DNA from: Anoplolepis gracilipes
Lineage: Eukaryota > Arthropoda > Insecta > Hymenoptera > Formicidae
DNA length: 64,000 bases
Assembly (NCBI RefSeq): GCF_047496725.1
Contig: NC_132971.1
Location: 21,615,001 to 21,679,000, forward strand
Direction of reading: 5' to 3'
A program made the translations under genes and the position numbers. The notes under the pieces are model-generated. The model did no database searches and was not told where the DNA came from. It was given only the letters and a program-made list of their open reading frames with translations. Within the stretch, counting starts at the first letter, position 1. Each line of letters opens with the position of its first letter. This document shows positions 31,382 through 41,651 of this stretch, one piece after another.

Positions 31382-34300
31382 ATGAACTTGGTGAAAGAAG
31401 TTTACGATTACATGGGGATGACATTGTGGAGAAAAACTTCAAATGCTCTGCAAGTTGCCGCTACAATTTTGTGCTTCGCAAAGGTTTACATGCGCACAGC
31501 CACGGTGTTTTCCATCGTTTCGCTGGGTAAGAGGTTTTATTTCTGCTCGCTTAGTTTTCTTGGCTTCGTTCGCTGACTCTGCTGAATAGAAATCGAAACG
31601 TATTCCGTTGGTAAATTTTCTTTCTAAATTCCAAGTGCCATAATCAACATATAACTCAAAGAGACGTGGAATTTCTTTTGTATATCGTCAATATAAATAT
31701 TTTTTCTTTTTTTTTTTTTTGTATAGTTTATACATCTTATAAAAAAACAGTTACCTATTCGAGTTCCAAGGACGAACAAAATACTAAATATTTGGAATTT
31801 GCGAGATACTATTGTACTTAAGCGGTTTAATTTTATTTTATCATTATTAAGTAAAGGAATTTTACATAATTCATCCCAAAAAACGTTTTAATTAAAATTC
31901 TCCCGTTATATAATCTTAGATAATTTTTTGAATTTGTATTTTTTTTTTTTTTTTTTTTTCAACGATAAAAAGTTCGAAAACGCTTACTCAATAGTTCAAA
32001 TTGACGAGTGTGATTGAGAATTTTTTATACCGTTTCTCTCTTCAGGTGGTGCTACCTTGTATTACGTTTCTAAACGTCGAATTAAATTGAAGCCGAGCGA
32101 TCTTGTCGTTATAACTGGTTGCAATTCCGGTTTGGGCTACAGCCTAGCGTTGCACTGTCGCGCTCAGGGTGCGACAGTTTTAGCCGGGGTGCGCGATACT
32201 GTGGTGGAGAAAATCTGCCCTGGTATTGAATCGTTAAAGGCTAAAGGCATCATCACTCATGATGTCGATATTACAAATGAAGAGTCTGTCCAAGAATTTG
32301 TGAATAAAGTTAAAGAATTATTGGAAGAACGACAATTAGGTGAGCAATATACATGGTGTTCTCCAAACATGTGCGAAACATTTCGGGCATAATTCCTCGA
32401 GTAATTTCTTGAAAAGTTCGTACATCGATGTCTTAAACGGCATAATTTTCGAATTACAAAATATCTTCAAGGATAAAAAATTAAATTCTAGAAAATATAT
32501 TTTGACAAAAATAAAATTAAATAAAAATATAAAAGTTGTTGAAATCTACCAATCATGGCACATGAATCTGTTCTTCTTCTCATTTTGATTAGCGAATATG
32601 TTTAAAAATACAAATGTATCATAAATTATTTTGCATGATGCAACTATGCGATTTCTTAAATCTTCAATAGTTTCAATCAGAGTGATTAATAACTTGTCAT
32701 AATAAAGAGCACGAGTCAGCAGTCTATACATATATCATATTACGCGATGCCAGAGAGCCTCAGCTCAATATTTTTAAAACTTCAACACCTCGAAAATTAT
32801 GCAGTTTTTAGGCTATTGATATAGATGAATTTTTCTTCAAGAAATTACTAAGAAATCAACTCCCGTGTCTAGCTCTGAATATCCCGTTGAAATTTTATAT
32901 AATTTTAAATAATTGTTTTTGTTCTACTTCTTTGATTTAAGTATTTAAAGTCTTATCTTAAAAAAGTTTGTTTTTTTCTATTTTTATTTATGCTTTATTA
33001 CGTTGCTCAAACGTAATATTAAATAAGTAATTTAAAAGTAATATTAAAGTCATTACATTAAAACATTTTATTTTAAAGTATGCAAAGTTTTTATAAATTA
33101 TATAAACATTGTTAATTATCGATTTAATCATTATAATTAAAAAAATCAAATCCCGAAATTATTCGTACATTTATAGACATACTATATATATATATATATA
33201 TATATATAGGAAAAAATCGAAAGCATAGGAATGAAAAATAAATAAGAGTTTGCCGTTTGTAAATTTCTTTTATCAATTTGCTCACAGTGTTGCGTGCATT
33301 GGTGAATAATGCGGGGGTGATGATATTCGGCGAGTTCGAGTGGCAGATGCAGAGTCTCGCGGAGTATCAAGTTAATATCAATGTCTTGGGTACGTTGAGA
33401 ATGACGCGGCAACTGATGCCGATGATACGACGAGACTCCAGCAGAATTATCGTCGTGTCCAGCCACTGCTCCGCCGAGCCTTTGCCGGGTATAAGCATCT
33501 ACGCGGCGACGAAAGCTGCCCTTGACGCGTGGGCCACCGCTCTTCGAACAGAAGTCGGCAAATACGGCGTCAGTGTAGTTTCCTTTATACCTGGTCAGTG
33601 CAACAAATATTTCAGATTGTATAATTTTATCTGCGTTGAGATAAAAAAGCTATTTGATTACGCGAAATCAGCGCCCGATAAAGAGGGAGTGTTTATGAAA
33701 TTTATAGAGTGTTTATTCCTTGAAGAAACACACAGAGAATCTGTGGAATTTTCAAAGATGTTTTGCGTGAGAAAAAGTATTAGAAAACAAATATAATGAA
33801 AAAATTTATTTTAGAAAGTTAGATTGAAAAAATCTTTTAAATACTTTCTTTACCTGGAATTTTGAATAAAAAAATTTGAAAAATCAAGAAGAATTTTCAG
33901 AGAATTTTTTTTACCAAATGTAAGTAGGCGCTCTAACTTATTTCATAAATACGATGTTTTAAATAAAGATTTCGATAAAGTGTGCGAGTGTATGGATTTT
34001 TAAAGGTTTTTTTTAAATTTTATCCATTTCTGTTCTTCTCTTATTACAAATATTCTTGCCTTTTACGATAAAAAAAAAAGATTGTTTTCAAATATAAAAA
34101 ATCTGAAAACAAACTTTTGAATATAATTCTTTCTCTTTGTGCAATAATAGGTGGCTTTGTATCACAAAGTAATATCATGAAACGTCAACGACGTCACTTT
34201 GAGGAAATGGCAGTATACATTTCGTATGAGGCGAAGCAATTTTACGGCGATTATTTCACTCGATATTGCAAGTATTTTTCAGACTTACAATCAGATAAAG

Positions 34301-34812
34301 ACGAAGTAACAGTCCTGTCGAATGTGAAAATTTACGAAACTTTTGATAGCGCTCTTCTCGAGGTTTATCCTTCGCCGATTTACAGGTAATGATTTATCTC
34401 CCTATTATTTTCTTTTTTTCACAATATTATACAGGGTGTCCGATAATTGGTGAAAAACTTGTTAATGGCAGATTCTTGAGATCATTTGGAGTCGATTTTT
34501 CCTCAGTGAAAAGATCGAGAGACGTCATCATTTTTTGCAAGTTTTCAATTTTTACCATCTTTTTATATATCTTTGTAATTAAGCCCTAAATTAAAATTCT
34601 ATTATAGTATACTCTATCTGAAATTAACTGAAGAATGTAGTTTTGGTAATTTTTTAACTCCTAAAAAAATTTAGTTTGCGAAAAGCGGCTCTTTTTCAAT
34701 CGCTTATAATTCGGAAATTATTGATGTCTCGACATTTTCGCTCAGGACAAATCGTCTCCAAATGATCTCAAGAATCTGCCATTAATAGATTTTTCACCAA
34801 TTACCAGACACC

Positions 34813-34861
<49 letters not shown>

Positions 34862-35155
34862 TATACTAATGAAATTATTGTGCAAATTATTGAATAACAA
34901 AATTCTCTTTTTTTAAGATTTACATTTTGCTGTTATAAATTTTAAAATATTACATGTAAAACTTTGTCAATTTTGCTTTTGCGATTATGTATATTAAAAT
35001 ATAATGATTAATATATAATTTTCAGATGCGAAACATGGAAATACTTCTTTTATCGAATATTATTTAAAACCACACCGACGTGTATACGTGATCGATTGAC
35101 ACAACGCTTCGTCAACCCCCCATCGTGGCACGTCACATATAATAATAATATATAA
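31382..35155 (+). CDS. Short-chain dehydrogenase/reductase, HSD17B2/BDH1-like (possible shroud orthologue)
   Basis: A classical-SDR oxidoreductase of the branch near 17-beta-HSD2, retinol and D-beta-hydroxybutyrate dehydrogenases. Five coding exons: 31382-31526, 32046-32339, 33288-33593, 34151-34385 and 35026-35155, giving 369 aa. The start is the ATG at 31382; the in-frame codon upstream is TTG. A hydrophobic N-terminal segment (about residues 38-56) suggests membrane anchoring. The cofactor motif TGCNSGLG is at residues 72-79, NNAG at 153-156, and the catalytic set is Ser205, Tyr218 and Lys222 (YAATK). The substrate cannot be read from the sequence. An orthologue of the ecdysteroid-pathway gene shroud is one possibility, a general retinol or sterol dehydrogenase another. 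A 5' UTR exon may end at 30371 and join an acceptor at 31232-31233. Confidence 0.85.
33793..34057 (+). repeat. Interspersed repeat, copy B (in SDR intron 3)
   Basis: Inverted partner of 29756-30033, with conserved blocks TTATTTTAGAAAGTTA, CTTATTTCATAAATACGATG and TCTGTTCTTCTCTTATTACA. It lies in the SDR intron before exon 4. Confidence 0.8.
34431..34816. mobile_element. MITE with ACAGGGTGTCCGATAATTGG-type ends (SDR intron 4)
   Basis: The left end reads ACAGGGTGTCCGATAATTGG and the right end, inverted, AGAAGGTGTCTGGTAATTGG. The two share about 70 bp of inverted repeat, including TCTTGAGATCATTTGGAG. No coding frame. It is followed directly by an AT microsatellite (34815-34856). Confidence 0.78.
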
Positions 35156-35163
35156 TAAATAAT

Positions 35164-35169
35164 AATAAA
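35164..35169 (+). terminator. Candidate polyadenylation signal of the SDR gene
   Basis: AATAAA only 9 nt past the stop codon, with a second copy nearby at 35171. A very short 3' UTR is implied if it is used. Confidence 0.4.
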
Positions 35170-35989
35170 CAATAAAATAAATCATTATTATTGATCTTAT
35201 TAAATAATTTTTACTTGTTTAATGTGTAATATTTTCGCTCGAGAGAAGAATATAGTATTTCATTTTACAAAGCTGAAAAGAGAGATGACATTTGCATGTA
35301 ATTTGACAAATAAATAAAATAGAAATAATAATTACAACATATATATCTTCTTTTTTGTCCTCAAAACTCTTAACTTTTGTGTTGCAAATATTTTCTCGAA
35401 ATAATAATGTTATGAAATCGTCGAATGAGTCAATCTTATCTTGTACTGTAGTTGTATAATAGTTGTAATGTAATTCTAGAAAATTATTATATATTAGGTG
35501 CACAAATTAATTATTGGCCTTTTTTCAGTAAATTTATTGTTTATTTATAAAAATTAAATTACGTTTTAATCTACGAAGTAATCGCCTTTAGAATCTATAC
35601 ACTTTTTGTCATCGAATAGTTAGCTGACGAATTCTCTCTCGGTAAAAAGACGGCGGTTTTGAATTAATAAATTTGCCAATGTTTTTATCAACATCTTCGA
35701 GCGTTTTGAAATGCGAATCAACCAAGTAGTGTAGGGATAGTTGTAGGGACCGAAGCGAATGATAGTATGAAGGGGCTAAGTCTGAAGATGAATAAGCCGC
35801 GTGAGGAAGAACTTCCCAACTCAACGAATATATGGTGATTCGGATAAATATATTAATGATTTTCGTCACATGTGGCCGTGCGTTATCATGCAGCACTATC
35901 ACTTGTCTATTAGTTTCATTGCCGATAAACAATCTTTTCTACTCAATTACGTCACTCAAACAATTAAGTTGTTGCTGATAAAGCTCACC

Positions 35990-36601
35990 CAGGTAGCAAG
36001 CACATGTCATTTTGACGTCGAAAACTGGTCATTTCTGGTTCAATAATATCACGTGACCAAATAATGTCTAATTTAAAACGTTTTAATGATGTTGTAAAAG
36101 AAACATCGTAATATCGTGATTCTTAAGTCATTATTATAAATCGCCTAAGTATTATTATTTTTTAACTAAAAACTCATTTAATTTTTTATAATATCTTAAA
36201 TTATTAAAACAATTTTGTGTATAATTTTGATATTCACAATTGTCTATACCTCAGGGCCCTAACATGAATTTTCTCTATAACCTGGGAATTGATCGTGACA
36301 TTTGATCATGAATCTTTTCCTCTAACGTGAACTCGTGAAAAGTTTCATTAACGAATTCAATATTTGTGAATGAATTTTTCATTTTTCACGAGGTCACGCT
36401 AGAGGAAAAGATTCATGATCAAATGTCATTAAAACGTCACTAATAGGTCTAAAATGGTGATGAGGTCACGTTTTTTTAACGTCTTGAAATGTCGTCATCG
36501 GTCTGTGACATTAGTCCGTCATTTTTCCGTCATTACATCACGTCATATTTGATTCAAACTGACCATATTTTGACGTCAAAATGTCGTGTGCTTGCTACCT
36601 G
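35990..36601. mobile_element. 612-bp MITE nested inside the mariner
   Basis: CAGGTAGCAAGCACA at the left is inverted at the right end (36587-36601), and the match goes on for about 45 bp through a TTTTGACGTC block. It separates two parts of the transposase frame (KPSETVIA before, ELYQQQL after), which shows it arrived after the mariner. It carries its own inner palindrome at 36296-36428. Confidence 0.85.
36296..36428. repeat. Inner palindrome within the nested MITE
   Basis: The arm 36296-36341 (TGACATTTGATCATGAATCT onward) is the inverted match of 36382-36428, about 46 bp with few mismatches. It could be a third-level insertion or a fold of the host MITE. Confidence 0.8.
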
Positions 36602-37330
36602 TTAGCAATGACGGTTTCACTTGGTTTAAGCAATAACTCATACAATATACCCTTCATGTCCCATCAAATGCACACGTGTCATCCGCGAGATTAAAATTTC
36701 CTTCCCGGAATTTCTGGAACTATTTTTTACACGTGCTGTAAGATACAGCATTTTCCTTTAAGGCTGAACAGATCATTTATTTAGCTTTTACCAGCATTTT
36801 TTTAAAAATTGGAATGTGAAAAGCATGTAATATGCGCCTGATATGCTGCTTATCGGACGTCATTATGGTTATCACATTATGATTAATTATACCACTGTTT
36901 CTTGAAGTTGTGTTAGCTGCAGAGTCGAGTATTATAAGTTTTTGTTTCAAAGCCTTTAAATGGCGACAAAAAATGTCCAGTTTAAATAAGTGATACCATT
37001 GATTAAATTGAAAAAAATTAGCCGAGAACTAATTTGTACATCTAATATTTATCAAAATAAATAATTACTTTATTACTAACAGATTAAACGAGTCATTCGG
37101 TGCGCAATATGCTACTGTCTGTTGACTGATAATTTCCGTAAACTTGCAACATCATCGACACAGGTGTTAGCTCTTGAGTGTTGCTTTCGTACGAGTTTTT
37201 TATTCGTTCGCCAGCTTATCAAATTTTAGGACAACCAGGTGTTCGATTAGATATTATCAGACGAATAAATAGCCGTCTCTCGCCGACGGAAAATCATATC
37301 GATTGTCATTTTTCTCGTGAGGACGTCACT

Positions 37331-38516
37331 ATGAAGGTTTTCATCTTTGGTAAATCTTGCTGTTAATCTTTATTTTCTGATACATACAAAGGTCCCTGAA
37401 AATTCTATCTAGTATAATATTTGACTGTAATGTTGACACATGTGTAGTTTGTATAATCGCTGAATTCTGCGTCGCGCTGTCCATGCAAGACACCCCGCAT
37501 GACCAATGTGACGATGGACCCGGTCCCTTGGCATTAAGGGTAGAAGGATGCGACAGTCTTCCATGCTACATCTACAAGGGAACTAACATGAGTGCGCAAT
37601 GGGATTTTCTTGCTAGTAAGTAACGTTAGTGTAGAGTAAAAATGTGTGTATACGTGTATTATAAAAAAGAAAAATTATAGCGTTCAATTCTTGATAATGT
37701 CAAGTTTGTTAATTGTTAGAAATAAAGGGCATTTTTGAAAGCAAAAACTAAACGAAAGTATTTTCTTTTGTATATGTATGTACGTAAATATATATACACA
37801 CACACTCAGGCTTGAATTCATCCATTAGCTATTGTCCGGTAATACAGGGTGTCCAGTAATTACCACCCCTAGGGCAGATAGAGCAGGTCAAACTGAACAT
37901 AAAAGTCCTCTACCATTTTGCGATTTTCGCAATAATTATTAAAATATTAATTAAAACGCTCAGCGTATGAGCGCGCGTCGTATATAGCACTCAGCATATG
38001 CTGAGCGTTTTAAATTAATATTTTAATAATTATTGCGAAAATCGCAAAATGGTAGAGGATTTAATTGCGTGTATAAAATTTTATACATTCAAAGACGTTC
38101 CTCCGAACTTGTCACCTTCTTACAATTCTCTGGAAAATTTCAATTTGTAATAGTAGAACTAAGGGAAAATAAGAGTGAGGGATAATTTTTTCCTTTACAT
38201 TATTTATATAGCATTTGTAAAGATCAATTCCACTCAATTAAAATTTTATTCGTTGAATTGATAAATTTTATTCGTTAAATTGATAAATATCAGTAATTAT
38301 ATAATTATATAATCTACTATTTTGTAAAATAGATTTCGGATGACAACATATAAGTTAATTATGAATTGATTTATTAGTTAATTGATATTAGTATTGAAAA
38401 TGATGAAGTTTTTAAAAGTATAACAATATATATATATTTGAAATTAAAAATTTGCACAAGTAAATTATCTAATATATATATTTTATTTATTTATTTAACA
38501 TTATAGAGACAATGTG

Positions 38517-38564
<48 letters not shown>

Positions 38565-39351
38565 TACACGCGTATAATGCAAAATAAATTTGTAATAATA
38601 TAATTATGTAGAAGCAACTAAAAAGTGAAAATTCGTCCAATGGAAATTTCTGTGCTCTACAATTTTATAATATTATATATTATACTATATATATATACAT
38701 ATACAAAGTGTCCGGTAATTACCGCCCCTAGGGCTGATAGAACAAGTCAAACTGAACATAAAAGTCCTCTACCATTTTGCGATTTTCGCAATAATTATTA
38801 AAATATTAATTAAAAACGTTCAGCGTATGCCGAGCGCTATATGCGGCTCGCGCTCATACGCTGAGCGTTTTTAATTAATATTTTTAATAATTATTGCGAA
38901 AATCGCAAAATGGTAGAGGACTTTTATATTCAGTTTAGCCTGCTCTATCTGCTCTGGAGAGGTGGGGCGGTAATTGCCGAACACCCTGTATATCTAAACT
39001 TCTTGTCATCTTCATCTGCAACATATAGCAAGAAAGAAATAATGCAGTAAGTCTTTTAACATACGTTTACATTTAATTATAGATGCCGATGCGAAAGCTC
39101 TTGAACCGCGAGTAGAAGTTTCGATCGGTGGTATCTCGATATCGTACCCGTTTCCTGAAAAGGATGCCTGCAAGTCTCTGACAAATGGGAAATGCCCGTT
39201 GAAGAAGGACACAAAGGCCACGTACAATCTCAACATGCCAATAAATAAGAATTACCCGTCTGTAAGTCCAACCATCCAATTCACTCTGATTGACGACAAC
39301 CAAAACGTACAGGTGTGCTTCAGTCTGGAGTGCGTAGTGACCGACAAATAA
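37331..39351 (+). CDS. NPC2: NPC2-like ML-domain secreted lipid-binding protein
   Basis: A secreted or lysosomal sterol and lipid carrier of the ML (MD-2-related) family. In insects NPC2 paralogues serve sterol transport and, in some, chemosensation. Three exons: 37331-37349, 37448-37615 and 39083-39351, giving 151 aa, the usual size. A signal peptide (MKVFIFVCIIAEFCVALS) spans exons 1-2. The mature part has the six-cysteine pattern: QCDDGPGPLAL, GCDSLPC, then DACKSLTNGKCPL and VCFSLEC. YKGTNMSAQWDF and the PFPEKDAC turn are also typical. The last intron (1467 nt) holds two copies of one MITE. The promoter lies only about 285 bp from the end of a mariner element. Which NPC2 paralogue it is cannot be told from this window. 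Confidence 0.92.
37845..38062. mobile_element. Hairpin MITE copy 1 in NPC2 intron 2 (truncated)
   Basis: Starts ACAGGGTGTCCAGTAATTAC-like (first base at 37844-37845) and folds back on itself. CTCTACCATTTTGCGATTTT is inverted on the other side of a centre near 37990. The right terminal repeat seen in copy 2 is missing, so it is truncated on that side. Confidence 0.8.
38525..38562. repeat. (AT)n microsatellite
   Basis: Uninterrupted AT repeat between the two MITE copies in NPC2 intron 2. Confidence 0.9.
38704..38988. mobile_element. Hairpin MITE copy 2 in NPC2 intron 2 (complete)
   Basis: About 285 bp of near-perfect palindrome in the same family and orientation as copy 1. The ends read CAAAGTGTCCGGTAATTACC and, inverted, CAGGGTGTTCGGCAATTACC, with TA near both ends. 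The core CGCAATAATTATTAAAATAT is shared inverted across the centre. Confidence 0.85.
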
Positions 39352-40557
39352 ATTCTTTCTCGTCGGGATTATGATTCACGTATGATATAAGTATAAATCA
39401 CTAACAATATGTTAAGTAGTTCTAATCTAATCTCTTTTTGCTACGATGTGCCTGTATTGTCAAAAATCGCGTATTTAATATTCCGAAATTTTTGTTACTT
39501 TACATCCGAGACACATACGCGAGTAATCGAAATGGAATCGAGCTTTAAGACGTATTATCGTAAGATTATATATTGTTCAAAGTTCAAGAAAAGAAATTAA
39601 AGTGCAGTAACATATCTGATTTGGCTTGAGATTGTTGACAGCAATTTCGATTTGATATTATAATCCACCATAATAAACCAATGATAAAATGTTAAATCAC
39701 ACACGCACACAAAAGCGGCTGTATCTCTTCGTTCAAGTATTTTATATAATGTGATTGTAAAATCCTTGTACAATGTTCGAATTAAAAATATAACGCGAGA
39801 TAACTTGTCAAATAAATTTTTCTACTCATAACTTTTCCTTTTTATGAAATATTGGTGACTTTTCTTCAAGGTGAGAGAAAGGAAATAATATATGTGACGG
39901 ACGATACACCAATTAATCGACAGATTAACGATACAATTTTTGAAAATACTAGAAATTACATTATGTAATTTTAATATAATAATTTTAATCGCAAATTTTA
40001 TAATGAACGCTGAAGTAATTTAAATCAAGCATTTTTATTACGCGCGACTAATGTCATATATGTTACGCGATATAATGTCTCTATAGTTACGCCCACACAC
40101 AGAATCGTAGTCAGCTTTACATAAAGTATAAAAGAAGATGACACATTTCTTTCTCTTGGCGAATAATGCACGTTGCCGCATTCTCCAATATAGAATAATC
40201 TTAGTAAGCAAATTGTGGGCGACTCGTTGGCAATTTGACAGCAAAGCCGACCAAAATATATTGCGATAGATTACGCAAAAACTGCATTACGCATTATAAG
40301 CCCCGTTTAAATTGGTAGTGGAAATTTATCGAGGTTTCTACTGTGATATTTTGTTAAAAAAAAATATTTTGTAGTGAACGCTCTACAAAATCTGTTTTTA
40401 GATGTATATGTATATGGGATGTTGATTAAAAAGTGAGAAAATTACATCTCTCAAGTATTTTAAGAATCTAGAAATCGGTCCTCCTAAAAATATACTTTCT
40501 ACAAATCAGAGATATCAGATTGTTTTAATATCAGATATATAAGTAGTCGCAGAATTT
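39352..40557. other. NPC2 3' UTR and intergenic DNA
   Basis: No gene is supported. AATAAA hexamers at 39672-39677 and 39811-39816 may end the NPC2 transcript. The rest is AT-rich and unremarkable. Confidence 0.5.
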
Positions 40558-40621
40558 ACGAGACAGAGTATCTACGTCTGCGCGCGAGAAAGAACGAAAG
40601 ATAGAAAGAAAGAAAGAAAGA

Positions 40622-40625
<4 letters not shown>

Positions 40626-40681
<56 letters not shown>
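40626..40681. repeat. (GA)n microsatellite
   Basis: About 28 GA units, preceded by an imperfect (GAAA)n stretch. Confidence 0.95.
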
Positions 40682-40688
<7 letters not shown>

Positions 40689-41152
40689 GCGTGAGCAGGG
40701 GATATAGGGGGACACACATGTTGCGCCGTTGCGCCGGCGGACGCGACGACGTCACAGACACACAGCCATAGAGACAGACATAGACACGGGACACGGTAGG
40801 CGATAACGCAGGTAAGATGGCGGGCGCGAGGGAAAATTAACGGCTCGCGCGCTAATCGTTCGCGCGGTATCATCGTTAATCGTCGGCCGGACAGAGTGAA
40901 AGGGATCGTCGCAACGGTCGCGAGATCACGCCGTAAGCTCGTGAGATTCCCCCTCTCCCCCACCCCACTCCCGATATAATATAATAGTATTACGCGAGGA
41001 AGCGCGTCGCGCCTGACGTGTGACGTCATCGCGCGCGCGTCGCTCTCGCTCTCTCCTTTCGCCCCACCTGTTTTTCCCTTCCTCCCCCCCTCTCCCGTTC
41101 CCCACACGCGCCCCATTACGGTGTGGTGTATCGTGCGTGTCTCCCTCCCTCC

Positions 41153-41160
<8 letters not shown>

Positions 41161-41196
<36 letters not shown>
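41161..41196. repeat. (CT)n microsatellite
   Basis: Eighteen CT units in the same promoter, opposite in strand sense to the GA tract upstream. Confidence 0.95.
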
Positions 41197-41200
<4 letters not shown>

Positions 41201-41287
41201 TTCTTTCGCTCGACGGATCGGTGGACGGTCGACGGGCGTTCGCGTTCGCTCGCTCGTTGGAGTTGGAAGTTGAGCTCGCGCGGGAGC

Positions 41288-41338
41288 GGTTCGGTTCGGT
41301 TCGGTTCGGTACGGTTCGGTTCGGTTCGGTTCGGTTCG
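41288..41338. repeat. (GGTTC)n pentanucleotide repeat
   Basis: About ten units of GGTTC with one variant unit (GGTAC), followed by a (GCAGA)n stretch to about 41364. It differs by one base from the insect telomere unit TTAGG when read as TTCGG. Confidence 0.9.
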
Positions 41339-41621
41339 TTCGCAGAGCAGAGCAGAGCAGAGAGTCGAAGCGAGCCAAGTGAGCCTCGAGCCTCGAGTCT
41401 CGAGTTGCGCGCGATCGGTCCGCGCGTGTGCCACGAACGGTGGGATTATAACGGGTGTGCTCTCTCTTACGCGATATATAGTGCACGAAGGAAGACATAC
41501 ATCGTTGGTGCGAAAGAACATCGGGCGGTGTGAGCGCAACACGCGCCGCGTCGCGCGCAGCAGGTAGCCGGAGGAACGTCAGGTCCGCGGACAGCCCGAG
41601 CGCCACCGGCTTGTTGTCAAG

Positions 41622-41651
41622 ATGGCGTCCAAGGGGAAGCTAGACATCGAG
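41622..41651 (+). CDS. First coding exon of an unidentified gene
   Basis: ATG in a good context (TCAAGATGG) followed by ten codons reading MASKGKLDIE and then GTCAGT, a normal splice donor. It follows a CG-rich promoter-like block. No further exon could be recognised in the remaining 22 kb, so the intron probably runs out of the window. I do not recognise the protein from ten residues. It could instead be a chance ATG in a non-coding first exon. Confidence 0.45.

Larger units (their letters stand above)
35494..37045 (-). mobile_element. Decayed mariner element with split transposase
   Basis: The ends TTAGGTGCACAAATTA and (inverted) TTAGATGTACAAATTA are imperfect terminal repeats flanked by TA. 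On the minus strand the N-terminal side (around 36860-36690) shows NAVSYSTCKK and FREGNFNLADD. The C-terminal side (35932-35609) shows VLHDNARPHV and SWEVLPHAAYSS, standard mariner transposase blocks. Stop codons and frameshifts break it, and a 612-bp MITE is inserted in the middle. Without that insert the element is about 940 bp, so it also has deletions. It cannot be active. Confidence 0.88.
40558..41621 (+). promoter_or_regulatory. CG-rich promoter and 5' UTR of an unidentified gene
   Basis: Base composition changes sharply from AT-rich to CG-rich with many CpG steps. The stretch has a (GA)n tract at 40626-40681, a (CT)n tract at 41161-41196 and a (GGTTC)n tract at 41288-41338; GA/CT tracts are common in insect promoters. 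It contains AAGATGGCGGG (40814), a YY1/Pho-like site, and C-runs at 40949-40972 and 41084-41103. The long open frames on both strands here come from the simple repeats and skewed composition. Confidence 0.55.

Noticed and set aside
35609..35932. 107-codon minus-strand frame as a host gene
   Set aside because: It is the C-terminal part of a decayed mariner transposase inside a bounded element.
41288..41338. Interstitial telomere array
   Set aside because: The unit is TTCGG, not TTAGG, and only about ten copies occur next to other simple repeats, so slippage is the simpler explanation. Kept as a finding only.
40531..41606. Long minus-strand open frames (up to 305 codons) over the GA/CT promoter
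   Set aside because: They translate as Ser-Leu, Arg-Glu and Asn-Arg-Thr-Glu-Pro repeats produced by the microsatellites, with no domain and no conserved start. They lie antisense to a promoter-like region.
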